Below, one piece after another: positions 11,036 through 22,379 of a DNA stretch of 64,000 nt. The stretch lies in NCBI RefSeq assembly GCF_902686445.1, contig NC_062226.1, positions 14,542,001 through 14,606,000 on the forward strand, read 5' to 3'. A model generated the notes under the pieces. That model was not told where the DNA came from and ran no database searches. It worked only from the letters and a program-made list of their open reading frames with translations. Numbering within the stretch: the stretch's first letter is position 1; the number at the start of each line of letters is the position of its first letter. The DNA comes from Sciurus carolinensis (taxonomy: Eukaryota > Chordata > Mammalia > Rodentia > Sciuridae). The position numbers were made by a program, and so were the translations under genes.

Positions 11036-11830
11036 TGACCTCACATTTTATTTTCCTGCCCAGAACTGATTCTGCCTGTGAGGCCCCTTCCAGCCCGGTT
11101 CTCCCTCACTCCTTCCTCCTCTCCGTCGGGCAGGGGATCTTGGACCCCGCTGGTTTGGCAGTTGCCCTTTGGCCTCACAGGGCCTACAGGTTCACCGGTC
11201 AGCAGAAGGATACCATTGTCTGGTGATGGAGATGGAGAAGGCATAGGAGATTTGCCTTAATGGAGTTTAAAAGATGGGTTAGAAAATCATTGTTGTGACC
11301 TTATTTCTTAATGACACATGTCCTTTTCCTAAGAGTGGGAGAATCTGGGAAATCAACTCTAACCAAACAAGGTACAGTCAGTTTATGACCAAAGTTTTCT
11401 GTTTTTTGTTAGTGGCAGTAACCTCGAATGCTATTTGTACTGATGGATTAAATAAACAACTACATATTTCCTGAGGATCTGTGCTAGAGATGAGAAATAC
11501 AAGGTCTCTGCCTTCAAAGAGCTCACCAAAAAGTGCCCTAGAATCTATTCAGACTGAATGGAGGCGAGGAAGAATTGATGCACATAAATCGAAGGTGCAA
11601 AGTTAAGCACTTCCCAGCATACCTAAAATCGTCCCTGGGTTTCATAGAGTGAAGTAGTTAGTTTTACAAAAATAGAAAGATGCTGGCAAGGCAGAATGGG
11701 AGTTTAGAGGTGGCACAGTGTGGCGCAGAAGCACATTCGCCATATCAATTAGAGTGTTGTGGACAGTTCTCCACAACTGCATTAGGAAGAGGCTTCACTC
11801 CAGGAAGGAGCTCTCTGCATCAGGGACGGG
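11036..11830. other. Unique sequence with one ancient-repeat piece
   Basis: 11445-11545 ('aaggtctctgccttcaaagag' region) matches the start of the unnamed ancient repeat also seen near 17.8 and 24.3 kb. No gene is recognised in the rest. Confidence 0.4.
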
Positions 11831-12110
11831 GTGAGACCTAGTTTAATGCTGCTTACTGGGTGACCTTGGGCAGGTCACAGATGCCCAGGCCCTTTTTGGG
11901 GTGTGGTCATCAAGGGTTTCAACGCCATCCCATCCTCAGCCTAGAAATCCCTTTACCCTACTCAGTGGGTAGAACAGTGAAGAGATAGCTAACATGATAG
12001 CCGCTCCTGGTTGAGGACCTACTACGTGCCCTTCCAATTAAGTATCACATTTATACTGTGAGGTTAATGGTATCACTGTTCACCCTAAGGTCTCAGGAGT
12101 TTACTTCAGG
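11830..12110. repeat. Two short MIR fragments
   Basis: 11850-11885 is sense ('ctgggtgaccttgggcaggtc'). 12010-12110 is antisense ('ctactacgtgcccttcc', then a 'tgaggttaatggtatcac' core). Both are heavily decayed. Confidence 0.5.
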
Positions 12111-12119
12111 AATTTGAGC

Positions 12120-13849
12120 TAGTAGGGTAGAGGAGGGGGCGGCGAGTACTTTTTACCACCTTTTTACCCTGGGGCAGGCTCTGGGTCCACCTAAAAGTTC
12201 TATAGCATCAGTGAAATGGAGGACAGGGTAAGAGAGAGCAAGCCTGCTCCGCTTTCTCCCATGCAAAGAGGGGCCTCAGGTGGGTCACCAGCATGAGGGC
12301 CAGTCGCAGCCCTGGACGTGGCTTTGGTGCACAGTGGCCTTCCCTGCTAACAAGCTTGGCCCAGCCCCAAACCTGGAATTGGACCCTCCACTTACAGCTC
12401 CTGGGGGAAGGGCCTGTGGGGAGCATGGTGGTGGCCTGGTCAGTCAGGAAGGAAGGGTTGGGAGACCTGAAGATGCCACTCCTGGAGAAAGTAGGGACAG
12501 TAGTATCTCCTTCAACAGCTGCACGGAGACACGAGCAGCTAAGGGCCTTGAGGGGCCTCTGTCAATGGAAGGCATCCTGTCGGTGAGTGGGGTGGCTCAG
12601 TCTCAGGACCAGGGCTCGTTCATGCGATGGCCTGAGTCCACTTTCCACCACCAGGAATTCCCCCCGTTCGCGCTGGCTGCTCTGCGGACTTTGGCTACTC
12701 CCGAGACATGCTGTGTGGCTTTCCAGCTCCAAGGCTGGGCCTTCCCTGGCCCGGGAGGCTTTTCCCCCAGGTGTGTTCTGTGTGTCCTGTGCCTTCCCTT
12801 GTTTATGTCCCCCCGCTAGAATGCCCATTCCTAGGAAAGGGCTTTCCTCTGGTCAGCGGATGTCCCGCCCAACGCCCCCAGTGCTGCGAGGGCTGGCTTC
12901 CGCTTCCAGGGAACGCCGGGAAGGCGGCGCCAGTCAGAACCACCTGCCGTCACTCTGGAGCCCCGCGCTCCTCCACCGTGCACTTCATGGTGCTGGTCCT
13001 GCCAGACATTATGGAAGAATAAACTGACTTATTTATAGTCTGCCCCTCCCCCAGACACTGCGAGTTCCAAGAGAGGCTGGCCCTGTGGCTTGGGCCCACG
13101 CCTCTGCCCGAGACCTAGCACGAAGCTGAGCTCATCACAGGCCCAGCGATCCCACCTGCGGAACCCAAAGCCGGCTGCTTGCAGACCAGAGCTCAGAATG
13201 TCCAAGGGGCCTGGACTAAGGGCGTGAGAAGGGAGGTCTTCTGAGTCTCAGCTCTGATTCTCGCCATGGAGATGAGGGCGGCTAGGTGACACGATACTCC
13301 TTTCCTGTGCGTATGTGCTTCAAATAAGAGAGGAGAAGGCAAGAGAGAGGTAGTGCTGACGCCCAGTGGGCGTGATTCAGTCGCCAGCGACTCTGGGAAG
13401 AGCTTGGTCTCAGGGCTTTGGTGAAAGGGCTGCTCCTTCACGGGTTCAGCTGCCATTTCCCATGTGACTGCTTGGGGCCAGGTTCCCCGGAGTCCCATGC
13501 CCCACCTTTCGACTGAAACTGAACGTCATGCCGGGTCTAGGGACACAGATTCCCATGATATGGTCTCTGTCCCTGGATTCTGCCTCGGGTCCGTCCCCGA
13601 TGGTCTGCCTGGCCTCAGACAGCCTCGCCCTTCTCTGGGATTCTTCCCAGGTCCCGGGCAGGCGCAGGGCTGGGTGCTCCCTGGAGTTCCCTGCTGGCTT
13701 CCTTGCAGACAGCCTGTCTGATTTTCATGGCCATCAATATTTCCCTAATCATCACCTCTTTTCATTTTCTCTGGGAACTGGAATTAAAGTTAACTGGTTT
13801 TTCCAGGTATAATTTCAACACTGTCACAGCCAATACATTTGGATCAAAC
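12120..13849. other. GC-rich unique sequence, nothing recognised
   Basis: No protein, RNA or repeat is identified. Frames of up to 179 codons (12280-12819 plus) overlap frames on other strands and show no domain. CpGs are scattered, with a mild rise near 12660-12970. Confidence 0.4.
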
Positions 13850-14035
13850 TTGGGCGGGTAAGAGGGCGGGAGCCTCCCCCAGGCATCGGCTGAGTGGGAG
13901 GCCAGCAGCCGCCCGTGGTGTCCGTCTTCCCACCCGGCCCCCTGGAGACGCGAAGTCCGGTGCTGCCAACGCCCACAACCGGCGTCTCCCACGGCCCGCC
14001 TGGTGCTCCCGGCACGTTCTAATGAACGCATCGAT
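13850..14035. promoter_or_regulatory. Small CpG island
   Basis: About 19 CpGs by eye in about 190 bp of GC-rich DNA, standing out from CpG-poor flanks. It ends abruptly at an AT-rich segment containing ATCGAT (14029-14034), and the left arm of an inverted repeat begins 29 bp later. Promoter or enhancer function is inferred only. Confidence 0.5.
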
Positions 14036-14063
14036 TTTCCTATCTGCACCACAACAGTCATTT

Positions 14064-14404
14064 CAGAGATAAATGCCTCCTGCGCGTGGTTATTAAATCT
14101 ACTTCATGTCGGACAGCAGGGGTGGACAGATGGGAAGACCCGTCTGGGTACAGCTAAGTCGGGGGACAGATCCCAGCTCCATCTGGAAGCTGCTGCCCTC
14201 CAGGCCTCAGGGACTCTCCCAGACTCAGTTTCCCCACCTGTAAAACAAAAGCGTCATCTCTAGGATATGACGATCAACCATCATCAAATGAGTGAGGCCC
14301 ACAGGGACCCCAGGTCTGCGCCATCAGGTGGATGCTCTCTGTCCACCCCTGCTGTCCAACATGAAGCAGACTTAATAACCATGAGCAGGAGGCCTCTATC
14401 TCTG
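14064..14404. repeat. Inverted repeat: 67-bp arms around a MIR
   Basis: Left arm 14064-14130 and right arm 14338-14404 are reverse complements with 7 mismatches in 67 ungapped positions (about 90%). The spacer is 207 bp. At two places the left arm has CpG where the right arm has the decayed CpA or TpG. No target-site duplication flanks the unit. Either an inverted local duplication or a nonautonomous DNA transposon with long terminal repeats. Confidence 0.85.
14155..14265 (+). repeat. MIR fragment inside the inverted repeat
   Basis: 'ctcagtttccccacctgtaa' near 14224 is a clear sense MIR core; 'ggggacagatcccagctcc' near 14161 is the upstream part. Confidence 0.65.
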
Positions 14405-15140
14405 GAGGGGCAGGTGATGAACTAGTGTGGGACACAGTGCTGTGGAAGGACCGGGGACACTTGCGTGCAGACGTCTGAGGTATTCTTGGATCTCTGAAGA
14501 GTAAGTTCCAGGTGGAGATTTGGAATCATGAGTTCTTCATACGGAGAGAGCTGGGGAGGTCTGGAAGAGTATGCAGAGAGCAAACAGGGTACAGGGAAAC
14601 TCAAGGCCACCTGGTTGAACAAAGCCATTCAAACGTAAGAAGGCTCCCCGGAAGCAAGAAGCCTTTTCCTGGGGCTCCTGAGGTGTTTCCTGAGATTGCC
14701 GCCTTCCCTCAGCCTCTGAAGACCTCATCTCAGGGCTCAGCATCACGTTCTCACAATGTTGTTTGAGGGTTGTTACTAAATCCAGATCATATCCAATTTC
14801 TCCATTTTACAGGGGGGAAAAATAAAGAAAATAACTGTTCGGTTTGGTTACTATTTCTTTCTAACTATATTCCCTTAATGAGGCATTTGCCTGCAACACG
14901 GTCTGTTATGTATTCCGTGTTTTATAAAAGATCTCTTGGGGAAAATAACCCAGGAAACACAATTTTTCGGCACCATCTCCTTTTATTAAGAATAATGAAA
15001 AGGAAGCAAGAATCATTCTCCCAGTCAAACACACCTCAGCCGCTTCTTATTGGTGTTTTTATGACAACTGCCAGGTAGTCCCTGCATCCACAGAGTTGCT
15101 CCCACACAGCTGTGCCCTTTTTACGGCCGCCCTTGGTTGC
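14405..15140. other. Unique noncoding sequence
   Basis: No gene recognised. 'ctccattttacagggg' near 14798 is a short MIR-like scrap. Confidence 0.35.
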
Positions 15141-15146
15141 CTGTAC

Positions 15147-15216
15147 AGCCAGGCAGGTGGGTGTGTATATATAAATATATTGGCTGCATATATTTATATA
15201 TCACCCATATCTGGCT
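15147..15216 (+). other. 70-nt hairpin, precursor-miRNA-like in shape
   Basis: AGCCAG (15147-15152) pairs with CTGGCT (15211-15216). GGGTG (15159-15163) pairs with CACCC (15202-15206). A perfect 14-bp stem joins 15167-15180 to 15188-15201. The loop is 7 nt (15181-15187). Size and shape fit a pre-miRNA, but the inner stem is pure A/T, so a DNA cruciform or a chance TA-rich palindrome is equally possible. I recognise no known miRNA. Confidence 0.3.
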
Positions 15217-15834
15217 AAGTGTTTGGGATGGTGCAAGACCCTAAAATTACACACACAAAATGGGCTCTTTGCCCAGAAAAGCAATCATCTTTCAAAATGG
15301 GCAGAGAGATCAAATAGGGAAATTAACTCAGGAGGGGGAAGGCAAAACAAAGACGAGACCGTTAATTGGAAACTCTGCTCAGATGCTCAGATGTCTTGGG
15401 ATCGGCCACGCCCTCCCTGGTGTGTTTGGCCACATTCACAGCTGGACGTCTGCCCAGCTGCAGAAGGCCCTGCCCCTGGCTCCATCCCCCACCAGCCCCG
15501 CAGATGCGAAGGTCTACCTGCCAACTGGACGTCTTTCCTGAGATGTCGTAAGGCACCAAACTCAAGTGGAATCATTCAGAGTCCTGTGCTCACTGCCTCT
15601 CTCTCTCTGCTAACAGTCATCTTAGTTAACAGTTAACAGCTTCCCCAGCCGTCCTGAGGCCACAGGTAAGGGTTGCTCCCCACTCCTTCTCTCTCTCCTT
15701 TAACCAAATCGGCAAATATTTATGCAGTCATTACCAGGAGCAAGGACATTTCCCTGCTCTCAGGGAGCTCCTAGTTCCAAGAGGAGGCAGAAGCCCTTGG
15801 CAGTAAAGAGGGTAAGCAACCCAAACCAGAAATA
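15217..15834. other. Unique noncoding sequence
   Basis: Nothing certain. GTTAACAGTTAACAG near 15626 is a short direct repeat. 15710-15780 has a weak match to the unnamed ancient repeat. Confidence 0.35.
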
Positions 15835-15995
15835 CCCATGTCCCAACTCTGCCGCGATTGACTGCCTGACCTTGGTCTCTTAAACTTCAGTTTCTTTATT
15901 TGTAAAAAGGGAACAAAAATAACAGTCCATACCTCTGCGGCTGCCGTCATAAAATTAAAATGCAATAATTCACATAAACTACATATTACTAAGCA
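15835..15995 (+). repeat. MIR SINE
   Basis: Sense MIR: 'aactctgccgcgattgactg' near 15846, 'ctgaccttggtctcttaaa' near 15867 and 'tttgtaaaaagggaac' near 15899. Confidence 0.75.
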
Positions 15996-16104
15996 GGAGC
16001 AGGAGTTTGACAAATGCGAGTCCTTTTTAGTATTGGCTGGGCTACACGACAGAGCTGGCTGGTACCTCCTGTGTCTGCACACCCTTCCTTCTTGATCGGT
16101 TATT

Positions 16105-16260
16105 AGTGGGGCACATGACTTCCCAGAATAAAGATAAATTTCCCAGGCTCTTCCATGGTTTTGTGTGGCTAATACAGCTCAGCTATGGGCAGTGACACTT
16201 CTGGACACTTCTGGAAAGCCTGCTTAAGAAGTCGATGCCTTATTCACCCATGCGATGGCT
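16105..16260 (+). repeat. Ancient LTR/MER-type repeat fragment
   Basis: 'gggcacatgacttcccag' and 'atttcccaggctcttcc' match a common ancient mammalian repeat whose other copies here are at 34620-34960 (same strand) and 26500-26860 (opposite strand). Family name not assigned. Confidence 0.45.
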
Positions 16261-17210
16261 GGAGCCATAGCAGCAATCTTGGACCATGCGTTAGGTTGGA
16301 TTCCCTGGGAGGCAGAAGATAAGAAGGAACTTGGCGTGCAGGAGGTTTCTTAGGGACTGCTGGGATCTACACTTGAGAAAGGGAGAAGGAGGAAGTAGAA
16401 TTGGACAATTGGGTCTGTTGTGAAGCAGTTGTGATGTGGGTGGGCCTGTGTACTCCTCTGCACCAATACTGGATGTTGGCAGATCTGGGAGGGGCACGGC
16501 TCTCTGTAGCCAAAGCTGTCCCTGAAGAGGCTGCTCAAGGATTGTGCGCAGAAAACATCCCGACGAATGGAGCAACATTTCCTCTTTGAAGGAAGATGTC
16601 TACGTCTGACTTAGTAAGCACGCTAGGAACAAGTCCACACAATCAAGCTCGTTCTTCACTCGGTGACAGTCTGTCACAGGTATTCCTCGTCTCACTCAGA
16701 GACACAGGCTCCTCTGTCTTGTGACTCTGCCTTCTCCTAGGTTCTCAGAGTCCTCGGGTTCAACAGGCAGGTGAAGAAAGAGGAGGGGGTGTTGTAAGAG
16801 GGTTCGTGGACCAGCCTGGCAGGGATACGCTGCCTGTATTGCATTGGCCAGAATCCGTTTGGTGGGCTGCACTTAACTGCAAGGGAGTCTGGGAACAGCT
16901 CTGTGTTCAGGAAGAAGATGGACAGGTTTGGCGAATGCCTAGTCAGTCTTTGTGAAGGCGAAGGCCACGTTCTGGGAAAAGCAGAGCGGTAGCCTGTAAG
17001 GAGCTCACGTCTAGGGAGTTGGGGTATCAGCATCCCCTCTTAGACAACTCCCCTTGGACTTGGTTAGGGTAGCAGAAGCATAAATGTCCGCTCCTCTAAG
17101 CCTCTGTCCTCTTGTTCACACCCGAATCCTAACTAACGGAGACTTGGAGAGGTGAACATTAGGGGCCCTGAGTTCTTAGATTGAATAATCACAAAGGAGA
17201 GGGGCAGTTA
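16261..17210. other. Unique noncoding sequence
   Basis: No gene or repeat is recognised with confidence. Confidence 0.35.
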
Positions 17211-17214
17211 ATCC

Positions 17215-17390
17215 AGTCCCAGGGGACCAGGAGGAGGGCTTCTTGGAGCAGGTGGTACATGCACTGAGCTTTGGGGGATGAGCAGGTGTCGACCAGTTGC
17301 CAGCCGCAATGGTGTGAGTGGGACCCAGAGTCGGGAGACAGGTGATGCCTTGCGGGAACCTAGAGAGTAGAAACCATATGCTTTCTTGAT
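17215..17390 (+). repeat. Ancient interspersed repeat fragment, family not assigned
   Basis: 'ggagggcttcttggagcagg' near 17232 and 'gatgagcaggtgtcgacc' near 17278 resemble part of the same long ancient repeat noted near 33 and 47 kb. Confidence 0.4.
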
Positions 17391-17499
17391 GAGGCAGGTC
17401 TTGAGATGGAGCGGATGTCCATTTTAGTCATCACCTGCACAGAGAAGAAATGAATAAATGACTGTGTAAAAATAATCTCCAGCAACCCCGGAGCAGCTT

Positions 17500-17700
17500 G
17501 AGGATCTGTCCTTCCTGGGCTCCCACCAACTTCCCTCACGCACTTCCTGATGGTACCTGTGATGTTCTAATTACTACTCATGTGTCTGGCTCGCCACTTG
17601 ACTTCAAGGTGGAGAACTTTGTTTTTGTCATTCCTGTGTCCTTATCCAGCTCAGCCCGGCACGTGGGGTCCTAAATAAATGTTTGCCAAAAGAGCGAACA
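17500..17700 (+). repeat. L2 LINE, 3' end
   Basis: Sense L2: 'gctcccaccaacttccctc' near 17519, 'gtgtccttatccagctcag' near 17637, and the typical end 'ctaaataaatgtttgcc' near 17671. Confidence 0.8.
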
Positions 17701-19040
17701 AACGCACAAGTCCATTTTGTCAGGAAGGGCTGGAAAAGCCATTTTGCTATTGAACTGAAATCCATTTCTTTTTACCTTCCATCACTCCAACTTGGTCTCG
17801 CAGGCATTTATTGGGCACTTGTGAGGCTCAGACTCGGTGTTAAATGAAGGAGATGGGCGATCAAAACCGAGAAGCCCCCCTGCCCTCTGGAGCTCCCCAG
17901 ACTTGCCGTCCCCTTGCACAACAGCCCATCAGGGAAGAAAGGAGAACTCCCGTTCAGTGGCGTCCCACTGACTCCATGTGTGAACCTGGACTCTCTAGGC
18001 TGCTTGGATACAGGATGCTGGCCCAGGGGGGACCCAGCCCAGGTGGACAAAGGCGCCTGCCTCTCAGGTGCTGCCAGAATGGCTTGCCGCTCTAAGCGTT
18101 TGAAGTAGAAGTTTCAGAATCTGCCTTTCACCCATGTGCGGTGGCTCTGACCCAGGGGAAATACTGTCATTTCATTCATTCACTCCATCTCATAAAGTGA
18201 GCACAGTGCCAGTCTCGGGGAGGGTTTCCGGCTTGAGCGATAAACAAAGGAGACAAGGTGTAGCAGGTGCTCCATCCACTGTGGCCCTCCCTGCCACCAT
18301 CCCTTAGAGTCTTCTATCGCCAGCACCTGGGGTGTCCTGCTGCTGGCTCTCTCTGGCTGCTGGGGCACTTACCCACGTGTGGCATGGCCTGATCATGCTG
18401 GAGACCAGCCGATGACAGGTGAGTGTGGGCACAGACATAGCCTAGCTTCCGTACTTGTCACGGGGACCACTCTGGGGCATGTCTGACACGGTCACTCATA
18501 GATTCCCAAAGGGACTGAGCCTCAGGAGTGCACCACGGACACCAGCTCGTTGGTGAACCCCTCTCGTCTTTCCTTCTACCATGTCTTCATCTTCCTGTGG
18601 GTGCTTCCCAAGATTTACCTTAAATCGACTACTTGCACTTGACTTTTAGTCTCAAAGTTTGCTTCTGGGGGAACCCAGTCAGCCTCAGATGAAGGATATC
18701 TGTCCTCAGGAGGCTGGTCCTCTAACACGAAACCGTGATGCTTAGTTATAGACGGTAGAAGGGGTGCGACATCGCACAGGAGCCCGAGAGCACCAAGCAC
18801 AAGGCCAGGAAGGCTTTTTTTCTTTATTTTTCAGGAAGTGACTTTAAGATGAATGAATGCATAGATTTCTCAAGTATTTCTTCAAATCTCTTCTCGCCGC
18901 CACACCTAGTTGTGCAACGGTAGATGCAAATAGCTCCCCTAGGGTCCTGCAGTAGCACCGCTGGGATTCCTTCTTAATGACTGGAGGGAAAGGGGTCTAG
19001 AAAGAACCAGCTATTTTTGAGAGCCCCATCTGTTGCCAGC
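17701..19040. other. Mostly unique sequence with ancient-repeat scraps
   Basis: 17795-17900 and 18170-18270 carry short matches to the 'attgggcacttgtgagg' type of ancient repeat. No gene is recognised. Confidence 0.4.
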
Positions 19041-19044
19041 ACTG

Positions 19045-19210
19045 GGACAGGAAGAAGTTTGATGTGGGTCTTCTCATCTAATTCTCAGTTCAGTCCCTGG
19101 AAGCTGGTGTCAGGGTTCACATTTTAGGGTGGAGGAAACAGACTTCAGCTATAGCCGCTTGCCCAGGAGCGCATAGCCAGGCGGCGGTGAGCCAGGACTT
19201 TGCCCAGCCT
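19045..19210 (-). repeat. MIR SINE
   Basis: Antisense MIR: 'gtcttctcatctaattctc' near 19069, 'ggtggaggaaacagac' near 19129, 'agcgcatagccaggcgg' near 19169. Confidence 0.75.
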
Positions 19211-19254
19211 CATTTCAGAGCTCCCCTGACTGATGGCCTCTGTCACCAGCTCTC

Positions 19255-19375
19255 TGCACTGTGCTTTGGAGATGGGGCAACTGCAGCGGCTCAGTGAGCA
19301 GGAGAGATGGCCTCCACGTCACACCTGGCGGAGCTGGGATTGGAACCCACCACTGCCTAACTGAGTTGTCTGCTC
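19255..19375 (-). repeat. MIR SINE fragment
   Basis: 'ggagatggggcaactgcag' near 19268 and 'gagctgggattggaaccca' near 19331 are the antisense core and 5' part. Confidence 0.7.
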
Positions 19376-19489
19376 TCTCTTCTCCATCTGGCTGCCTGTG
19401 AGTCAGAGGGAATGACTCTAAAGACCGCTGTGAGGAGCGTCCACCAAGCACAGCTTCAGGACAAGGGGTGGGCAGCAGTATAATCACAC

Positions 19490-19700
19490 GGTTAAGAAAC
19501 AGCCTTGGACTGGAGAATCGTGTTCAAGTCTGGCCTCCTCCAAGGAGAGCAATGTGCTTTGGGCAAGGCATTGATATTTTCTGATTCTCATCTGTGAAAT
19601 GGGGATAATGATAGTAATTACATGGTGGAGTTTTTGTGAGGATTAAATAAAATACTACAAGAAAAGTGCCCGGGATCGTGATGAAATTCATAGTAGGTAA
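19490..19700 (+). repeat. MIR SINE
   Basis: Near full length and well preserved in sense: 'ggttaagaaacagccttgg', 'tctcatctgtgaaatgggg', 'ttgtgaggattaaataaa' and the end near 'ttcatagtagg'. Confidence 0.9.
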
Positions 19701-19754
19701 AGCACTCGATCTCCCACATACATGGCATTTGGTAGGGTCAGGGGCTGAGCGGGG

Positions 19755-19930
19755 ATATTTACAAGCATGATTCCACGTCACTCTCATGAGTCTGTGAGGT
19801 TGGCATTATTATACCCCATTTTGCAAAGGGATCCAGAGCACAGAGAGACTAAGGAACTTGCTTAGGGTCTCAGACCTGGTGGCACAGCTGAGCAGTCTGT
19901 CTCCGAGGCTAGTGCTCCTGACCCCTGCAC
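19755..19930 (-). repeat. MIR SINE
   Basis: Antisense MIR: 'tgaggttggcattattat' near 19796, 'gcacagagagactaagg' near 19838 and 'ggtggcacagctgagcag' near 19878. It is the fourth MIR within 0.9 kb. Confidence 0.85.
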
Positions 19931-20400
19931 AGCAACACTGCACGGGCTGCAGCTGTCCCTCAGAGCCTGATTCAGTGGATCCAGTCTTGTCCTTCATCCT
20001 GTAGGCAGCACCAGCCCTGGTGTTGAGGCCTCTCGGGTGACTAGACCATTTTGTAAGTAGCTTCTCTGGCTCCTAGAGCAGACGGCTGATCTTGCTGCCA
20101 GCACAGGCCACCGGCAAGGACCTGCCAGGGCAGGAATCATCCTGTCTCCATCCAAGTCCCAAACTGCAGTGTGCTCCTTATTTCCATTGCAGTCCTTCCC
20201 GGGGGACTCTCCAACTGTCCCAAGAGTGCCGTCAAAGAGCTCATCCCACCCACACTCAGACCCGTCTTCCCCTCTCACCGGCACTTAGCCGCACACCCAC
20301 TTTTTCCAACTTTGGGCGCTGCTGTAATATTAAGGCTGTAATTTATACACTTGGCTCCTGAGCTCCTGGCTGTTTCAAAGGCATTGATCACCCCAGAGCA
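19931..20400. other. Unique noncoding sequence
   Basis: No gene or certain repeat. Confidence 0.35.
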
Positions 20401-20439
20401 CTCATACATGATTCAGGCTTACTCCTCCAACTCCTCTGC

Positions 20440-20690
20440 CAGCTATTGATTCCAATGACATTATTTATCAATTACGAAAGGTTTATTCCTCACTCGCTCC
20501 TGCACAAAAGAATCCGCGCATTTATTTTACAGCATGATTTATTGACACGTCACCATGCATTACATGGAAAATTGAATTTTTGGAGGCTGGAGAACCTTAG
20601 GAAATTTCACAGGTTCAATTAGACAGGAGAACATCAAAGAGTTTAATGATACAATTTTTCATCCATTTGCTGAGGCACCAGGAGGGGTGG
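20440..20690. promoter_or_regulatory. Candidate conserved noncoding element
   Basis: AT-rich, not repeat-like, with many homeodomain-type cores: ATTGATT near 20444, TTATTTATCAATTAC near 20460, TGATTTATTGACA near 20536 and TTCAATTAGACA near 20614. Sharp composition change at both edges. Enhancer function is inference. Confidence 0.4.
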
Positions 20691-21060
20691 GGACCTGGGC
20701 CAGGTCAGCTCAGAGCCCCAAACTCTTCTTGAGCTCAGATGCGCGGGTAGGGATGAAGTTCTCACAGGCTGAGACCCACCTTAGACTTGGCTCAGGGCTT
20801 TTATTTATGACTCTTGAGGTCAAAGTACTTCTTTAAGCTGTGTTCACCCTTTGTCCCAGAGCAATAAACCTTCCCTTGGTTGGTGGTGAAACTTGGACCG
20901 ATTTTCCTTGAACCCTGGCAGTAGGGAGACAGGCCATCTGTGTCGGAAGATGAGCATGAGAGAAATACTGTTTAGACTGCCTTACCACATTGCCCTGATC
21001 CAATGGATCCCAGCTCCATTGTGAGCTCCCAGAGAAGCCTTCCCACATCTCCCAAGGTGG
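20691..21060. other. Unique noncoding sequence
   Basis: Nothing recognised. Confidence 0.3.
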
Positions 21061-21064
21061 GTCA

Positions 21065-21215
21065 GGTCACCTACGGAGTGCTCTCAAAACAATCCTCACA
21101 GCATGTATATATATATATTGCTGTCACTGTGGGATTAATGCTGCCTCTCCCTTAGCCTGGGACACCCCAAGGGCAGCATGTGGGACTATCCTTGTCTGCT
21201 TGGCACTATTCCCAT
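21065..21215 (+). repeat. L2 LINE fragment with embedded (TA)n
   Basis: 'acctacggagtgctctc' near 21070, a short (TA)n tract at about 21106-21118, then 'ggacaccccaagggcagc' near 21161 follow the layout of the L2 3' region. Confidence 0.5.
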
Positions 21216-21884
21216 TTCTTGGAACTTTCCAATCTATTCCTGGGCACTTTGTTTCTGAGAATTCCGTTCTCTGTTGTGTTCTGGGCTGGGTGGAAGAAAA
21301 CTTGCCTGAGCTGTAGATGGTGAAGGAAGGGTGAAGCCATTTTTATCATGGTCAGAGGCGGGGGCTTCGTGACTGCTCCTTGAGAGTCCATGTTGGGGTC
21401 CCACTTGGGTAACTGAGCTCAGTGGCTTCTTAGATTTCCCTGTGAATGCTGGCTTCTCCCTCTGTTCCAGCACTGGGGACTGAAATCTTCAGCAACTGCC
21501 ACTCCAATCCTCCAGCTCCTTTCTTTCCGTTCCGCCAACCCCTCCCAATGGTGTAGAAGCTCTAATTTCTGTATTAAACCCTTTATTTCTATCATATTTG
21601 TGGCAGGTCCAATTTCCTGATGGAACCCAGGACAGAAAAGTCTGTCTTGCTTTCCTCATGTTCCTTGGGGTCAAGGTAGAAGTGGGGTGTATAATCAACA
21701 TGGTGCCATTAATTAGTGAACCAAGACTCCCCTTCCCTAGCCTTCTGGTTCCTACTTGGCCTTTCCAGCTCACCTCTCCAAGCAGACATCCTTCATTCCA
21801 AGTGGGGTCCAGGGCACCTTCTTGTTCCTGTGGTCAGAGCACATACTAGGCTGGGTTGTGAGCTTCTATTTATTTGCCCATCTG
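21216..21884. other. Unique noncoding sequence
   Basis: No gene or certain repeat. Confidence 0.3.
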
Positions 21885-22000
21885 CAGCCAGAGTGGACAG
21901 TGAGCTCTTTAAGGCTAAGGAGGTCTAGTGGCCCCGGTTTCTCCACATCTAGAGTGCAGGGCACTCAAGGTGCCTCAGTAGAGGTTGATGGATGGAATGA
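21885..22000 (+). repeat. L2 LINE, 3' end
   Basis: 'cagtgagctctttaaggc' near 21898, 'agagtgcagggcactcaagg' near 21951 and 'ttgatggatggaatgaat' near 21987 are the L2 end. Confidence 0.7.
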
Positions 22001-22379
22001 ATCCTTTACTTGCTGGTCCATCACTATGGGGTATAAGAACATCCATCCTCTTAGTCGACCTGTACAATAAACACAATAATTCTGTAGGCGGGGCAGGTGG
22101 CAGCTTCCCTGAGAAGGCGATGGTGCCTCTCAGACGATGGCATCAGGACTGTGGCCCATCTGAAAAGTGAGGAACTCTGGGGTGGATGTGAGTGACCCTT
22201 CCCTTCTTCAGGGTGCACACCACAAACCCAAACCAGGAGGACTCTGGAACAGGCGTTATGAAAAACCACAAGGGGAACAATAGTAAAATAGCTGTTTGGA
22301 ACTAATATAGTGATAATCAGGTAAATTAAACATGAAGGAGGCAAATGGCATCTACAATTGTAAAAAGCTAAAAGTTAGC

